Of a stretch of DNA of 47,767 nucleotides, positions 39,212-47,577 are shown one piece after another. Source of the stretch: Candidatus Merdivicinus excrementipullorum (lineage in GTDB: Bacteria; Bacillota; Clostridia; Oscillospirales; Ruminococcaceae). Location: the NCBI GenBank assembly GCA_018716725.1, contig DVJP01000072.1, positions 1 through 47,767 of the forward strand, read 5' to 3'. Below the pieces are notes generated by a model. The model worked only from the letters and a program-made list of their open reading frames with translations. It searched no databases and was not told where the DNA came from. A program made the position numbers and the translations under genes. Numbering within the stretch: position 1 is the stretch's first letter; every line of letters begins with the position of its first letter.

Positions 39212-41851
39212 CTATTTATCAGTCATGCCTTTGACCAGGTCGTCCAGCATGGCCAGGGCTTCGTCCACCTTAAAGGTGTCGCCCACGCCGCCCATGGCAG
39301 AATCCGGGCGTCCGCCGCCCTTGCCGCCGGTGACAGCGCAGACTTCCTTGATGATCTTGCCCGCATGGACGCCGGCTTTGACAGCCTCAGGGCCTGCCAC
39401 GCAGTAGAAATTCTGCTTCTCCTCGGTGCCGCCGCAGAGCAGGGCGCAGACGGAAGGTTCCTTATCCCGGAGTTTGTCCCCCATAGTCCGGAGCATTTCC
39501 GGGGTGGTGCCGATGAGCAGGGCGGAAAGCAGCGCCACGCCGTTGACACGCTGGGCGTTCTGTAAAAGTTCGCCGGTGCGGTTTGCAGCCAGCTTGCTGT
39601 TAAGCACGGCAATTTCGCGGTCTTTTTCTTTCAGCTCCGCTACCATGGATTCGCAGCGTTTCACCAGGTCGTCGGTCCCCTGGAGCTTAAGGGCCGCGGC
39701 AGCGTGGGCCATGGCGGCGCGCAGGCCGTCCATCATGGCCATAACGTTGTGACCCGTTACCGCTTCAATCCGGCGGACGCCGGCCGCAACGGAGCTTTCG
39801 GAAACAATCTTAAAGAGACCAAGTTCGCCGGTATTCTTCACATGGGTACCGCCGCACAGTTCCATGGAGAAGCCGGGGATTTCCACAACCCGCACCACGT
39901 CGCCGTATTTTTCGGAGAAGAGGGCCATAGCGCCTTTTGCCCGGGCTTCTTCAATGCCGCACTCGTAGTTCTGCACCGGGATGCAGGCCATGATTTTTTC
40001 GTTGATGATCTCCTCGATGCGGTGCAGCTCGGCAGGAGTTACCGCCTCAAAGTGGGTGAAGTCAAAGCGGGTCATATGCTCGTCTACCAGCTGGCCGGCC
40101 TGGTGCACATGGTCGCCCAGGACTTCCCGGAGGGCCGCCTGCAAAAGGTGGGCGGCAGTGTGGCTGCGCATGGTGGCTTTCCGGCGCTCTGCGTCAACAG
40201 AAGCGGTGACTTTCGCGCCCATTTCCATAGTGCCTTCCTCCACGTAGCCGATGTGGAGGATCTGGCCGCCGGGGGCTTTCTTCATCCGGGTGACACGGAC
40301 GGTGCCGCCGGGAGTTGTAATAACGCCCTGGTCGGAAACCTGGCCGCCGCTTTCGGTGTAGAAGGGGGTTTGATCCAGAACCAGCACCACTTCCTGGCCT
40401 TCGGAGGCGGAGTCCGCCGCCTTGCCGTCCAGAATCAGGCCCTTGACTTCGGCGTCGCAGGACATGGTTTCATAGCCCACAAATTCGCTCTTGCAGTCGG
40501 GAAGCTCCAATTCTTCCTCCACCCAGGAGGAGCCGCCTTTACTCAGGTAGTTGTCCCGGGCGCGCTTTTTCTGCTCCTTCATGAAGGCTTCAAAGCCTTC
40601 CAAATCCACTTCGATGCCCTTTTCTTCCACAATCTCCCGGGTCAGGTCGATGGGGAAGCCGTAGGTGTCGTAAAGGCGGAAGGCGTCCTCGCCGGAAATG
40701 GAGCGGATCTCATTGGTGGAAGCCTTGTCGATCAGGTCGGCCAGCATGTCCATGCCTTTGCCGATGGTGGCGTGGAAGGCTTCCTCCTCGTTTTTGACCA
40801 CTTTCTTGATATATTCCGCTTTTTCGGTCAGTTCCGGGTAAGCGGAGAGGTTTTCGTGGGCGACGGTGTCCACAACCTGATAGAGGAAAGGCTCGGTGAT
40901 GCCCAGCAGGCGGCCGTGGCGGGCGGCCCGGCGCAGCAGGCGGCGCAGGACATAGCCCCGGCCGGAGTTGGCGGGGGAAACGCCGTCGGCAATCATAAAG
41001 GTGGTGGAGCGGATATGGTCGGTGATAACCCGCAGGGAAACGTCGGTGCGGTCGTTCTGGTGATAGGCCACGCCGGCGATTTCGGAGATTTTTTTCATGA
41101 TGTTCTGGACAGTGTCCACCTCAAAGAGGTTGTCCACCCCCTGCATGATGCAGGCCAGACGCTCTAAGCCCATGCCGGTGTCGATGTTTGGCTTGGGCAT
41201 CCGTTCGTAGTGGCCATTGCCGTCGGAATCGAACTGGGAGAACACCAGGTTCCAGAATTCCATGTACCGGTCGCAGTCGCAGCCGGGCTTGCAGTCAGGT
41301 TTGCCGCAGCCGTATTCGGGGCCCCGGTCAAAGTGGATTTCGGAGCAGGGGCCGCAGGGACCGGAGCCGTGCTCCCAGAAGTTGTCCTCCTTGCCCAGGC
41401 GGACAATGCGGTCCGGGGAAACGCCGATTTCCTTGGTCCAGATGTCGAAAGCCTCGTCGTCGTCCAGGTAAATGGTGACCCACAGCCGGTCCACAGGCAT
41501 TTCCAGGACTTCAGTGATAAATTCCCAGGCCCATTTGATGGCCTCGTGCTTGAAGTAATCGCCGAAGGAGAAGTTACCCAGCATTTCGAAATAGGTGCCG
41601 TGGCGGGAGGTTTTGCCCACCTGCTCGATGTCCGGGGTGCGGATGCACTTCTGGCAGGTGGTGACCCGGGTGTTGGGCGGGGTCGCCTGGCCCAAAAAGT
41701 ATTTTTTTAAGGGGGCCATGCCGGAGTTGATGAGCAGAAGGCTCTTGTCCCCCTGGGGGATCAGGTTGGCGCTGGGCATGCGGGTGTGGCCTTTGCTTTC
41801 AAAGAAGGAAAGGTATTTTTCCCGCAGCTCGTTTAAGCCGGTCCATTTCAA
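39212..41851 (-). CDS. alaS: Alanyl-tRNA synthetase
   Basis: An 879-aa class II synthetase of full length. The N-terminal catalytic domain starts GLNELREKYLSFFESKGHTR and includes LLINSGMAPLKKYFLG. Within the editing domain, HTAAHLLQAAL is the zinc HxxxH motif and CGGTHVKNTGELG the distal CxxxH. The C-terminal DHHA1-type domain has TGGKGGGRPDSAMGG. It charges tRNA-Ala and clears mischarged Ser or Gly. A T-box leader upstream controls it according to tRNA-Ala charging. Confidence 0.97.
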   Translation of the reverse strand: MKWTGLNELREKYLSFFESKGHTRMPSANLIPQGDKSLLLINSGMAPLKKYFLGQATPPNTRVTTCQKCIRTPDIEQVGKTSRHGTYFEMLGNFSFGDYFKHEAIKWAWEFITEVLEMPVDRLWVTIYLDDDEAFDIWTKEIGVSPDRIVRLGKEDNFWEHGSGPCGPCSEIHFDRGPEYGCGKPDCKPGCDCDRYMEFWNLVFSQFDSDGNGHYERMPKPNIDTGMGLERLACIMQGVDNLFEVDTVQNIMKKISEIAGVAYHQNDRTDVSLRVITDHIRSTTFMIADGVSPANSGRGYVLRRLLRRAARHGRLLGITEPFLYQVVDTVAHENLSAYPELTEKAEYIKKVVKNEEEAFHATIGKGMDMLADLIDKASTNEIRSISGEDAFRLYDTYGFPIDLTREIVEEKGIEVDLEGFEAFMKEQKKRARDNYLSKGGSSWVEEELELPDCKSEFVGYETMSCDAEVKGLILDGKAADSASEGQEVVLVLDQTPFYTESGGQVSDQGVITTPGGTVRVTRMKKAPGGQILHIGYVEEGTMEMGAKVTASVDAERRKATMRSHTAAHLLQAALREVLGDHVHQAGQLVDEHMTRFDFTHFEAVTPAELHRIEEIINEKIMACIPVQNYECGIEEARAKGAMALFSEKYGDVVRVVEIPGFSMELCGGTHVKNTGELGLFKIVSESSVAAGVRRIEAVTGHNVMAMMDGLRAAMAHAAAALKLQGTDDLVKRCESMVAELKEKDREIAVLNSKLAANRTGELLQNAQRVNGVALLSALLIGTTPEMLRTMGDKLRDKEPSVCALLCGGTEEKQNFYCVAGPEAVKAGVHAGKIIKEVCAVTGGKGGGRPDSAMGGVGDTFKVDEALAMLDDLVKGMTDK

Positions 41852-41895
41852 TGAAAATCATCCTTTCAAAATTTTCAGGAAGATACGGCGGCCAA

Positions 41896-42137
41896 AATAA
41901 AAAGCTCCGCCCCAAAGCATGGGACGAAGCAGTTCTCCGTGGTACCACCCAAATTGCACGGGAAAATCCCATGCCCCTTGAACCCTGTAACGCAGGGACG
42001 CGCCGCAGTTTATGCGGGGCTCCGGGCCGGCGTCCAAAACGGCTTCTCAGGTGCCTCGCAGCGAAACAGCGCCCTCTCTGACGGGAAACCGGGTTTTGGT
42101 GAAACCCTTCTCAGCCGATAACCATATCTTGCATACA
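41896..42137 (-). promoter_or_regulatory. T-box riboswitch leader of alaS
   Basis: On the minus strand the leader ends with the T-box GGGTGGTACCACGGAG (41935-41950), whose centre pairs with the tRNA 3' end. The terminator follows directly (GCTTCGTCCCA/TGGGGCGGAGC and TTTTTATTTT). Upstream lie a GC-rich stem I region and a further hairpin (CATGGGATTTTCCCGTG). Uncharged tRNA-Ala should favour the antiterminator and so alaS expression. I did not fix the specifier codon by eye. Confidence 0.9.
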
Positions 42138-42143
42138 TAAATT

Positions 42144-42172
42144 AGTATAGCAATTTTTCCGGCGTTTGTCAA
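42144..42172 (-). promoter_or_regulatory. alaS promoter
   Basis: On the minus strand, TTGACA (42167-42172) and TATACT (42144-42149) are 17 bases apart. Confidence 0.85.
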
Positions 42173-42199
42173 TGGGCGGGGAGAGATTTCCCGGGAAAA

Positions 42200-42868
42200 T
42201 CACTGAGGGGAACCGCTGGTTTCCCGGAAGGCCCGGGCGGTGCGGGAAAGGTAGACGATTTCCAGGATGCTCACAACCAGGATAACCAGCAGGGAAGCAA
42301 TCAGCGTGATGGGTGTCAGTAAAAGAAGCAGGGAACCGATCAGCGTGGGCGTGAAGGATGCCAGAACAGCGGACAGGAGCATGATTAGGCTGCTGGCAAC
42401 GGAAACACAGCAGCCGGCAATATTCCATTTAAACAGACGCCGCCATTTTTGCGACAGGGCAAAATTTACGGAGGCAGCCACTTCAGCATGACTGTAATAT
42501 TCGTGGTACAGTCCGGTTAAGGACAGGACGGCGGCAGCTATGGCAAAAAGAAAACCCCACCAGGCCCCGCCGGCGGCAATAAAAACGATATTCAAGACTT
42601 CGGCAAATAGAAAAAAGACGGCGGCGGTGCGGTAACGGGAATACCGCCGGGACAGGACGAAAAGAACCGCGTAATTTCCCAGGCTCAAAAGAACGGACAA
42701 AATCTGGCCCGCCCAATTCAAGACGGCAATCCGGCCGAGAAGTTTGTCGCTAAATAAAATACCGATGAGGATTCCCAGAATGGACAGCCAGAATAAACAG
42801 CCGAACCATTTGGCGTAAAATGCGAAGGGTTGATTGCCGGGATTTTGCAGGAAGGGCGCGTTTTCCAT
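42200..42868 (-). CDS. Polytopic membrane protein, unrecognised
   Basis: A 222-aa protein with six or seven hydrophobic segments and short polar loops. The N-terminus (MENAPFLQNPGNQPFAFYAK) is polar and probably cytoplasmic. The segment YHEYYSHAEVAASVNFALSQ lies between the two halves. I recognise no transporter or enzyme motif. AGGAGGG precedes ATG 42868. It lies between the fucI terminator and the alaS promoter as a single gene. Confidence 0.75.
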   Translation of the reverse strand: MENAPFLQNPGNQPFAFYAKWFGCLFWLSILGILIGILFSDKLLGRIAVLNWAGQILSVLLSLGNYAVLFVLSRRYSRYRTAAVFFLFAEVLNIVFIAAGGAWWGFLFAIAAAVLSLTGLYHEYYSHAEVAASVNFALSQKWRRLFKWNIAGCCVSVASSLIMLLSAVLASFTPTLIGSLLLLLTPITLIASLLVILVVSILEIVYLSRTARAFRETSGSPQ

Positions 42869-42909
42869 ATGGTTTCCCTCCTAGCGTTTCTTATTTTTCA
42901 AAATGCACG

Positions 42910-42942
42910 CAAGCTCCTCGTTCCGGGGGAGCGGGGAGCTTG
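42910..42942 (-). terminator. Terminator after fucI
   Basis: CAAGCTCC (42910-42917) pairs with GGAGCTTG (42935-42942), with a GC-rich loop. The minus-strand 3' side continues into a moderately T-rich stretch. Confidence 0.6.
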
Positions 42943-42956
42943 GATTTCAGAAAAAA

Positions 42957-44741
42957 TTAGCGGTACAGGGGGCCGTAGGCTTTGCAGGCGGCGTAATCGG
43001 CGGCCTGGGTGTCCATGGTGCCGAAGCTGGCCCAAGCGTGGGGCCGGTAAATCTTATCTTCCGGCACGTTGTGCATGGAAACGGGAATCCGCAGCATGGA
43101 AGCCACGGTGATTAAGTCCGCGCCAACATGGCCGTAAACGGTGACACCGTGGTTCGCGCCCCAGTTGGCCATGACGCTGTACACATCCTTGAATGCGCCT
43201 TCGCCGGTGAGGCGGGGTGCGAACCAGGTGGTGGGCCAGGTGGGGTCGGTGCGGGGGTTGATGGCGTCGTAAACGGCATCCGGCAGGTCGGCGGTCCAGC
43301 CTTCGGCAATCTGGAGGACGGGGCCGACGCCTTCTACAATGTTAAAGCGCAGCATGGTGACAGGCATTTCGGCCTGGCAGCGGAAATGGCTGGAGAATCC
43401 GCCTCCGCGGAAGTACTGGTAGTCCGCCCGGCACCAGTCGGTGGCCTTCAGGCAGGCGTCGCGGTCCGCGTCGGTCATTTCCCAGAAGGGCTTCATGCAG
43501 CCTTCGCCTTTTTCATTCTTGCTGGCGCCGCTGCCGTCCAAGGCCGTCGCGCCGGAGTTAATCAGGTGGATAAAGCCACCCGCGGCAACGCCTTCGGGTT
43601 TTACGCCGGTGACGCGCTCACAGGCTTCGGGGCTCCAATAGGTACGGACGTCGTGGAAGCAGGGGGCGGAACCGGAAATCAGGGTGCCCAGCAGCATGGA
43701 AATGCCGTTGCAGACGTCGTTTTCCGTGGCAAAGGGAGTGGGAGCCTTGGGGCCGTTCCAGTCGAAGGTGGAGGCCATGATAGCTTCGGTAAAGTCGGCG
43801 TTGGGCAGCCAGTCGGTCCACTGGCGCTGGCCCTGGAACCCGCCTGCCACCGCGTTGCGGCCAAGGGCTTCTTCGTGCCAGCCCATTTCGTCCAGCTTGG
43901 GGTTGCCGTACAGGATGTCCCGCATCACCAGGGTCATTTTCACGATAAACTCCCAGTCTTTGTCAGCGGGAACCACTTTGGACTTGGTAATCACTTCGGG
44001 AAGATCCTTGCCGGCGTTTTTGTCAAAGCCTTCGGGGCAGTTTGCCTTAACCCAGGCCAGGGCCTTCTCGTATTCCTCGTGGTCATAGATGCCGATTTTT
44101 ATGCGGCGGAGGATTTCCACCTCGTCCACCCACTCGGCGCGCAGGCCCAGGTATTTCTGGAGCACGTCGGCGTCGCAGTAGCTGCCGGCGATGCCCATGG
44201 CGATGGCGCCGATATTGACGTATGCTTTATTCTTCATCCAGCCTACGGCAACTGCGCCACGGGCAAAGCGGAGGATTTTTTCCGCAACGTCAGCGGGGAC
44301 GGTGGTGTCGGAGGCGTCCTGGACGTCGTGGCCGTAAATGGAGAAGGCGGGCAGGCCACGCTGGGCATGGGCGGCCAGTACGGCGGCCAGGTAGACTGCG
44401 CCGGGGCGTTCTGTGCCGTTAAAGCCCCAGACTGCCTTAATGGTGTTGGGGTCCATGTCAAAGGTTTCGGTTCCGTAGCACCAGCAGGGGGTGACCGAGA
44501 GAGTTGCCACGACATTTTCCGTGGAGAACTGCTCGGCAACCTTGGCGGCTTCCGCGCCGCTGCCGATGGTAGTGCAGCCGATGACGCATTCCACCGGCGT
44601 GCCGTCCGGGTAGCGCAGGTTCTCGCTAATGAGCTTGGCGGCGGCATGAGCCATGTTCATGGTCTGCTCTTCCAGAGATTCCCGGACGCCGCCCCACCGG
44701 CCGTCGATGATGGGACGGATGCCAATTCTTGGTTTCAACAT
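42957..44741 (-). CDS. fucI: L-fucose isomerase
   Basis: A 594-aa ketol isomerase. The N-terminus [20 protein letters not shown] is the FucI signature. [56 protein letters not shown] and the C-terminal [19 protein letters not shown] cover all three domains at full length. It converts L-fucose to L-fuculose (also D-arabinose to D-ribulose). AGAAAGGGG precedes the start. No fuculokinase, aldolase or fucose transporter is adjacent, so the pathway is split or the enzyme has another sugar in this organism. Control elements lie at 44761-44850. Confidence 0.95.
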   Translation of the reverse strand: MLKPRIGIRPIIDGRWGGVRESLEEQTMNMAHAAAKLISENLRYPDGTPVECVIGCTTIGSGAEAAKVAEQFSTENVVATLSVTPCWCYGTETFDMDPNTIKAVWGFNGTERPGAVYLAAVLAAHAQRGLPAFSIYGHDVQDASDTTVPADVAEKILRFARGAVAVGWMKNKAYVNIGAIAMGIAGSYCDADVLQKYLGLRAEWVDEVEILRRIKIGIYDHEEYEKALAWVKANCPEGFDKNAGKDLPEVITKSKVVPADKDWEFIVKMTLVMRDILYGNPKLDEMGWHEEALGRNAVAGGFQGQRQWTDWLPNADFTEAIMASTFDWNGPKAPTPFATENDVCNGISMLLGTLISGSAPCFHDVRTYWSPEACERVTGVKPEGVAAGGFIHLINSGATALDGSGASKNEKGEGCMKPFWEMTDADRDACLKATDWCRADYQYFRGGGFSSHFRCQAEMPVTMLRFNIVEGVGPVLQIAEGWTADLPDAVYDAINPRTDPTWPTTWFAPRLTGEGAFKDVYSVMANWGANHGVTVYGHVGADLITVASMLRIPVSMHNVPEDKIYRPHAWASFGTMDTQAADYAACKAYGPLYR

Positions 44742-44760
44742 AATAATTCCCCTTTCTAGG

Positions 44761-44850
44761 TTAAACGTTTTATTTTTGTTCCAATAGGGAAGGAAGCAGA
44801 GGCTGCTTCCTAATTGCCTTTATTGTAGCACAGTGGGAAAAGGATGTCAA
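44761..44850 (-). promoter_or_regulatory. fucI control region: promoter, +1 hairpin and LacI-like operator
   Basis: On the minus strand, TTGACA (44845-44850) and TACAAT (44822-44827) are 17 bases apart. About four bases after the predicted transcription start comes a perfect palindrome, AGGAAGCAG-AGG-CTGCTTCCT (44791-44811). It could be an operator or a 5' hairpin that stabilises the mRNA. TTAAACGTTTTA (44761-44772), near the ribosome site, resembles a LacI-family half-palindrome with central CG. Confidence 0.7.
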
Positions 44851-44885
44851 CGGGAAAAGAAAATTTTATAAAAAATCACGGCGGA

Positions 44886-45341
44886 TTAGACAGACTGGAT
44901 GAGGATCAGGCAAGGGTTCCATTCATCCCAGAGGGTGGGGAAGGTTTCCAGCTTGCGGAATCCAAGGCTTTCATAAAAGAGCCGGGTGCGGTCGTATTCC
45001 GGGTAACGGCCTGCGTCTACGGTCTTCACTTGAAGATATTCGTACCCTTCGGATTTGGCGTACTCCTGAAAGGCGGCGAACAGCGCCCGGCCGACGCCCT
45101 GGCGGTGGTATTCCTTCAACACGCCCATGACGTAAAGCTCCGCAGTGTAGGGGCTGGTTTCCTGCATGGCCAGGAAGCCGATGGGCGACCCGTCCCGGTA
45201 TTCGGCCCAAAAAGGCAGGGAACGGCAGGTTTCAATATATTCCGCGGTGGATTCCGGAAGGCCGAACCATTCCGGCAGGCTGTAAAGAATTTTAGAGGAA
45301 ATTGCGGTTTTTTCTTCCGGGCTTTGAACTGCAGTGGGCAT
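44886..45341 (-). CDS. GNAT-family acetyltransferase
   Basis: A 151-aa protein. AELYVMGVLKEYHRQGVGRA is the acetyl-CoA binding motif A (Q/R-x-x-G-x-G), preceded by PIGFLAMQE and followed by TRLFYESLGFRKLETF, the typical GNAT C-terminal beta strand. The substrate (protein N-terminus, amine or drug) is unknown. The ribosome site is modest (GCGAG). It is downstream of the LysR regulator on the same strand, 18 bases away. Confidence 0.9.
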   Translation of the reverse strand: MPTAVQSPEEKTAISSKILYSLPEWFGLPESTAEYIETCRSLPFWAEYRDGSPIGFLAMQETSPYTAELYVMGVLKEYHRQGVGRALFAAFQEYAKSEGYEYLQVKTVDAGRYPEYDRTRLFYESLGFRKLETFPTLWDEWNPCLILIQSV

Positions 45342-45359
45342 TTTTGCATCTCGCTTTCT

Positions 45360-46271
45360 TTATATAGAACAATGCGGCGTTTGGAAACCGGTTTCCGCGG
45401 CGCACTGGGTCATGAGGGAGGACCATTCCTCAGCAGTTTTGTCCAGGATTTTACTGCGGTGCTGGATGCGGAAGAAATTCCGCTTCCACTGGACGTCCCG
45501 GACAGGCAGGATAACCAGGCGGCCCTGCTTCAGCGGTTCTTCCACAATGCGGAGGGGAAGAACCGACACCCCCAGCCCGGCTTCTGCGCCGCGGATCAGG
45601 GCCAGGTAGCTTAAAGACTCCCAGAGGGGGGCTAGGGTGATTTCCTGAAGCTCCATAATGCTGTCCAGCACAGCCCGGGTCCCGCTGCCTTTTTCACGGA
45701 GCAGCAGAGGGAGAGACGCCAGTTCCTGGCAGGTAATGGGGGAGTTTTTCAGGAATGGGGCGTCCGGCGCGCAGACCGGGGCCAATTCGTCCTCCGCAAA
45801 GGGGGAGGCCAGCAGCTGGCTTCCTTTTGGAAGCCCTTCTACAAACCCAAGGTCCAGGGAATTGGAAAGAATTTTCTGTTCAATCACGTCGGTGCGGTCG
45901 ATAGTGATTTCTGCCCGAATGTCGGGATGAAGGGCGGCAAATTTTTCTGCGCAGTCAGGCACAAGGCATCCCCCCACGGTTAGGCTGGCCCCGATTTTTA
46001 AAACCCGGCTGCGGGCCCCGCTGCGCAGGTGCTGTTCCATATCGTCCACTAACTCGGTGATGGAACGGACGTAATCCAGCAAGTCCTCCCCGGCCGGCGT
46101 CAGGAACAGCCGTTTGCCAATTCGGTCAAACAGGCGGATATTGTAATTCTTTTCCAAATCCGCAATGGCCAGGCTGACGGAAGGCTGGGATAGGTACAGC
46201 TCCTCGGCCGCCCGGGTGATGCTCATATGGCGGCAGACCGCTTCAAATATACGCATGTGGCGAAATGTCAT
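45360..46271 (-). CDS. LysR-family transcriptional regulator
   Basis: A 303-aa protein with an N-terminal winged helix-turn-helix (FRHMRIFEAVCRHMSITRAA, EELYLSQPSVSLAIADLEK) and a substrate-binding domain of the periplasmic type (VLKIGASLTVGGCLVPDCAE, DLGFVEG). It is divergent from the chromate-type transporter genes with 111 bases between start codons, so those are its likely targets. The inverted repeat GTATA-N9-TATAC at 46303-46321 fits a LysR T-N11-A box. Confidence 0.92.
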   Translation of the reverse strand: MTFRHMRIFEAVCRHMSITRAAEELYLSQPSVSLAIADLEKNYNIRLFDRIGKRLFLTPAGEDLLDYVRSITELVDDMEQHLRSGARSRVLKIGASLTVGGCLVPDCAEKFAALHPDIRAEITIDRTDVIEQKILSNSLDLGFVEGLPKGSQLLASPFAEDELAPVCAPDAPFLKNSPITCQELASLPLLLREKGSGTRAVLDSIMELQEITLAPLWESLSYLALIRGAEAGLGVSVLPLRIVEEPLKQGRLVILPVRDVQWKRNFFRIQHRSKILDKTAEEWSSLMTQCAAETGFQTPHCSI

Positions 46272-46302
46272 AGATGCTCCTCTTTCATGTGTTTTTCTTT
46301 AT

Positions 46303-46353
46303 GTATATATTGAAATTATACCACTTTACTTATTATGCGGCAAGGGGTATAAT
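46303..46353 (+). promoter_or_regulatory. LysR box and promoter of the transporter operon
   Basis: GTATA (46303-46307) and TATAC (46317-46321) form a dyad with nine bases between. It ends just before a TTTACT (46325-46330) / TATAAT (46348-46353) promoter with a 17-base spacer and poor -35, as expected for an activator-dependent promoter. Confidence 0.65.
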
Positions 46354-46382
46354 AAAGATATTAGAATGCTGGGGGGAAAAAT

Positions 46383-46964
46383 ATGGAGCGGAATGCGAAA
46401 TTTTACTGGACTTTGTTCCAGTCCACCTTTTGTTTAAGCGCGTTTACAGTGGGCGGCGGGTTTGTCATTGTGCCGCTGATGAAAAAGAAGTTTGTGGACG
46501 AACTTGGGTGGATCAATGAGGATGAGATGCTGGATATTACGGCGATTTCCCAATCGTCGCCGGGGGCTATTGCGGTAAACGCTTCTATCCTGATTGGGTA
46601 CAGACTGGCAGGGATCCGGGGCGCTTTGGTGACAATTTTGGGGACCATTCTGCCGCCGCTGATTTTGCTGAGCGTCATTTCCGTGTTTTACGAAGCGTTC
46701 CGGGACAATGCGTTTTTTAACGCCCTGATGACCGGAATGCGGGCCGGCGTGGCGGCGGTAATTGTGGATGTGGTAATGAAAATGTCCCTGGGGGTGGTCA
46801 GGGGGAAAGACCCGGTGGCGATTATTACCATGGCTGCGGCGTTTATCGCGGCGTATTTCCTGGGAATCAATGTAATCCTGATTATCTTAATCTGCGGCGT
46901 TGTCGGATACGTCAATTATATTGTGCGCAAAAAGCAGGCGGAGAAGAAGGAGGCGGTGAAATGA
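46383..46964 (+). CDS. Chromate-type transporter subunit, N-half (short-chain ChrA)
   Basis: A 193-aa membrane protein with about six hydrophobic segments. FTVGGGFVIVPLMKKKFVDE and AISQSSPGAIAVNASILIGY are the two ChrA signatures. Short-chain ChrA proteins work as heteromeric pairs, equal to the two halves of the long protein. GGGGGG precedes ATG 46383. In gut Clostridia the physiological substrate may be sulfate or another oxyanion rather than chromate. Confidence 0.9.
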   Translation: MERNAKFYWTLFQSTFCLSAFTVGGGFVIVPLMKKKFVDELGWINEDEMLDITAISQSSPGAIAVNASILIGYRLAGIRGALVTILGTILPPLILLSVISVFYEAFRDNAFFNALMTGMRAGVAAVIVDVVMKMSLGVVRGKDPVAIITMAAAFIAAYFLGINVILIILICGVVGYVNYIVRKKQAEKKEAVK

Positions 46965-47548
46965 GCCTTTATTTAGAACTGCTGTGGAGCTTTTTTCAGA
47001 TCGGCCTGTTCAGCGTCGGCGGCGGTTATGCGTCGATTCCACTGATCCAATCCCAGGTGGTGGAGCAGCACGGATGGCTGACCATGACGCAGTTTGCGGA
47101 CATTATCACAATTGCGGAAATGACCCCCGGCCCGGTGGCCATTAACTCCGCAACTTTTGTCGGAATGCAGATTTTGGGGATCCCGGGAGCCATTGTGGCT
47201 ACATTAGGATGCATCCTGCCGGCATGCGTCATTGTGACGACGATTGCTTATTTCTATTTTAAATACCGGAATGTATCGGTGGTGCAGGGGATTTTAGGCG
47301 GCCTGCGTCCTGCTGTGGTGGCCCTCATCGCTTCAGCGGGGCTTACCATTCTCATGCTGGCAGTATTCGGCGGAGCCAGTACCGGCATTTGGGACTTTCC
47401 TTTAGAAAGTATCGACTGGATTGCAGTAGTCCTGTTTATAGCCGCTTTCATTTTGCTGCGAAAGACGAAGCTGAATCCTTTGTATATTATGGGAGGAGCC
47501 GGGATTTTGGGGATGGCTGCCTATCCGCTTTTGGAGAAAGTTATGTAA
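46961..47548 (+). CDS. Chromate-type transporter subunit, C-half (short-chain ChrA)
   Basis: A 195-aa partner of the previous protein. FSVGGGYASIPLIQSQVVEQ and EMTPGPVAINSATFVG are the matching motifs. The start overlaps the previous stop codon as ATGA, so synthesis is coupled, and AAGGAGG is inside the end of the first gene. Topology should be opposite to the first subunit in this family. Confidence 0.9.
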   Translation: MSLYLELLWSFFQIGLFSVGGGYASIPLIQSQVVEQHGWLTMTQFADIITIAEMTPGPVAINSATFVGMQILGIPGAIVATLGCILPACVIVTTIAYFYFKYRNVSVVQGILGGLRPAVVALIASAGLTILMLAVFGGASTGIWDFPLESIDWIAVVLFIAAFILLRKTKLNPLYIMGGAGILGMAAYPLLEKVM

Positions 47549-47554
47549 AAGAAC

Positions 47555-47577
47555 AACCGCAGAGGTTCTCTGCGGTT
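47555..47577 (+). terminator. Terminator stem after the transporter genes, abutting an IS end
   Basis: AACCGCAGAG (47555-47564) pairs perfectly with CTCTGCGGTT (47568-47577) around GTT. Instead of a T tract it is followed by the terminal sequence of the IS1182-family element, which starts inside the 3' arm. Confidence 0.75.

Noticed and set aside
39704-41167. 487-codon plus-strand frame antisense to alaS
   Set aside because: It is a by-product of GC-rich third codon positions in alaS; its composition is Gly/Val/His-rich without motifs.
43128-44759. 543-codon plus-strand frame antisense to fucI
   Set aside because: Same reason: it mirrors fucI codon usage and has no ribosome site or family features.
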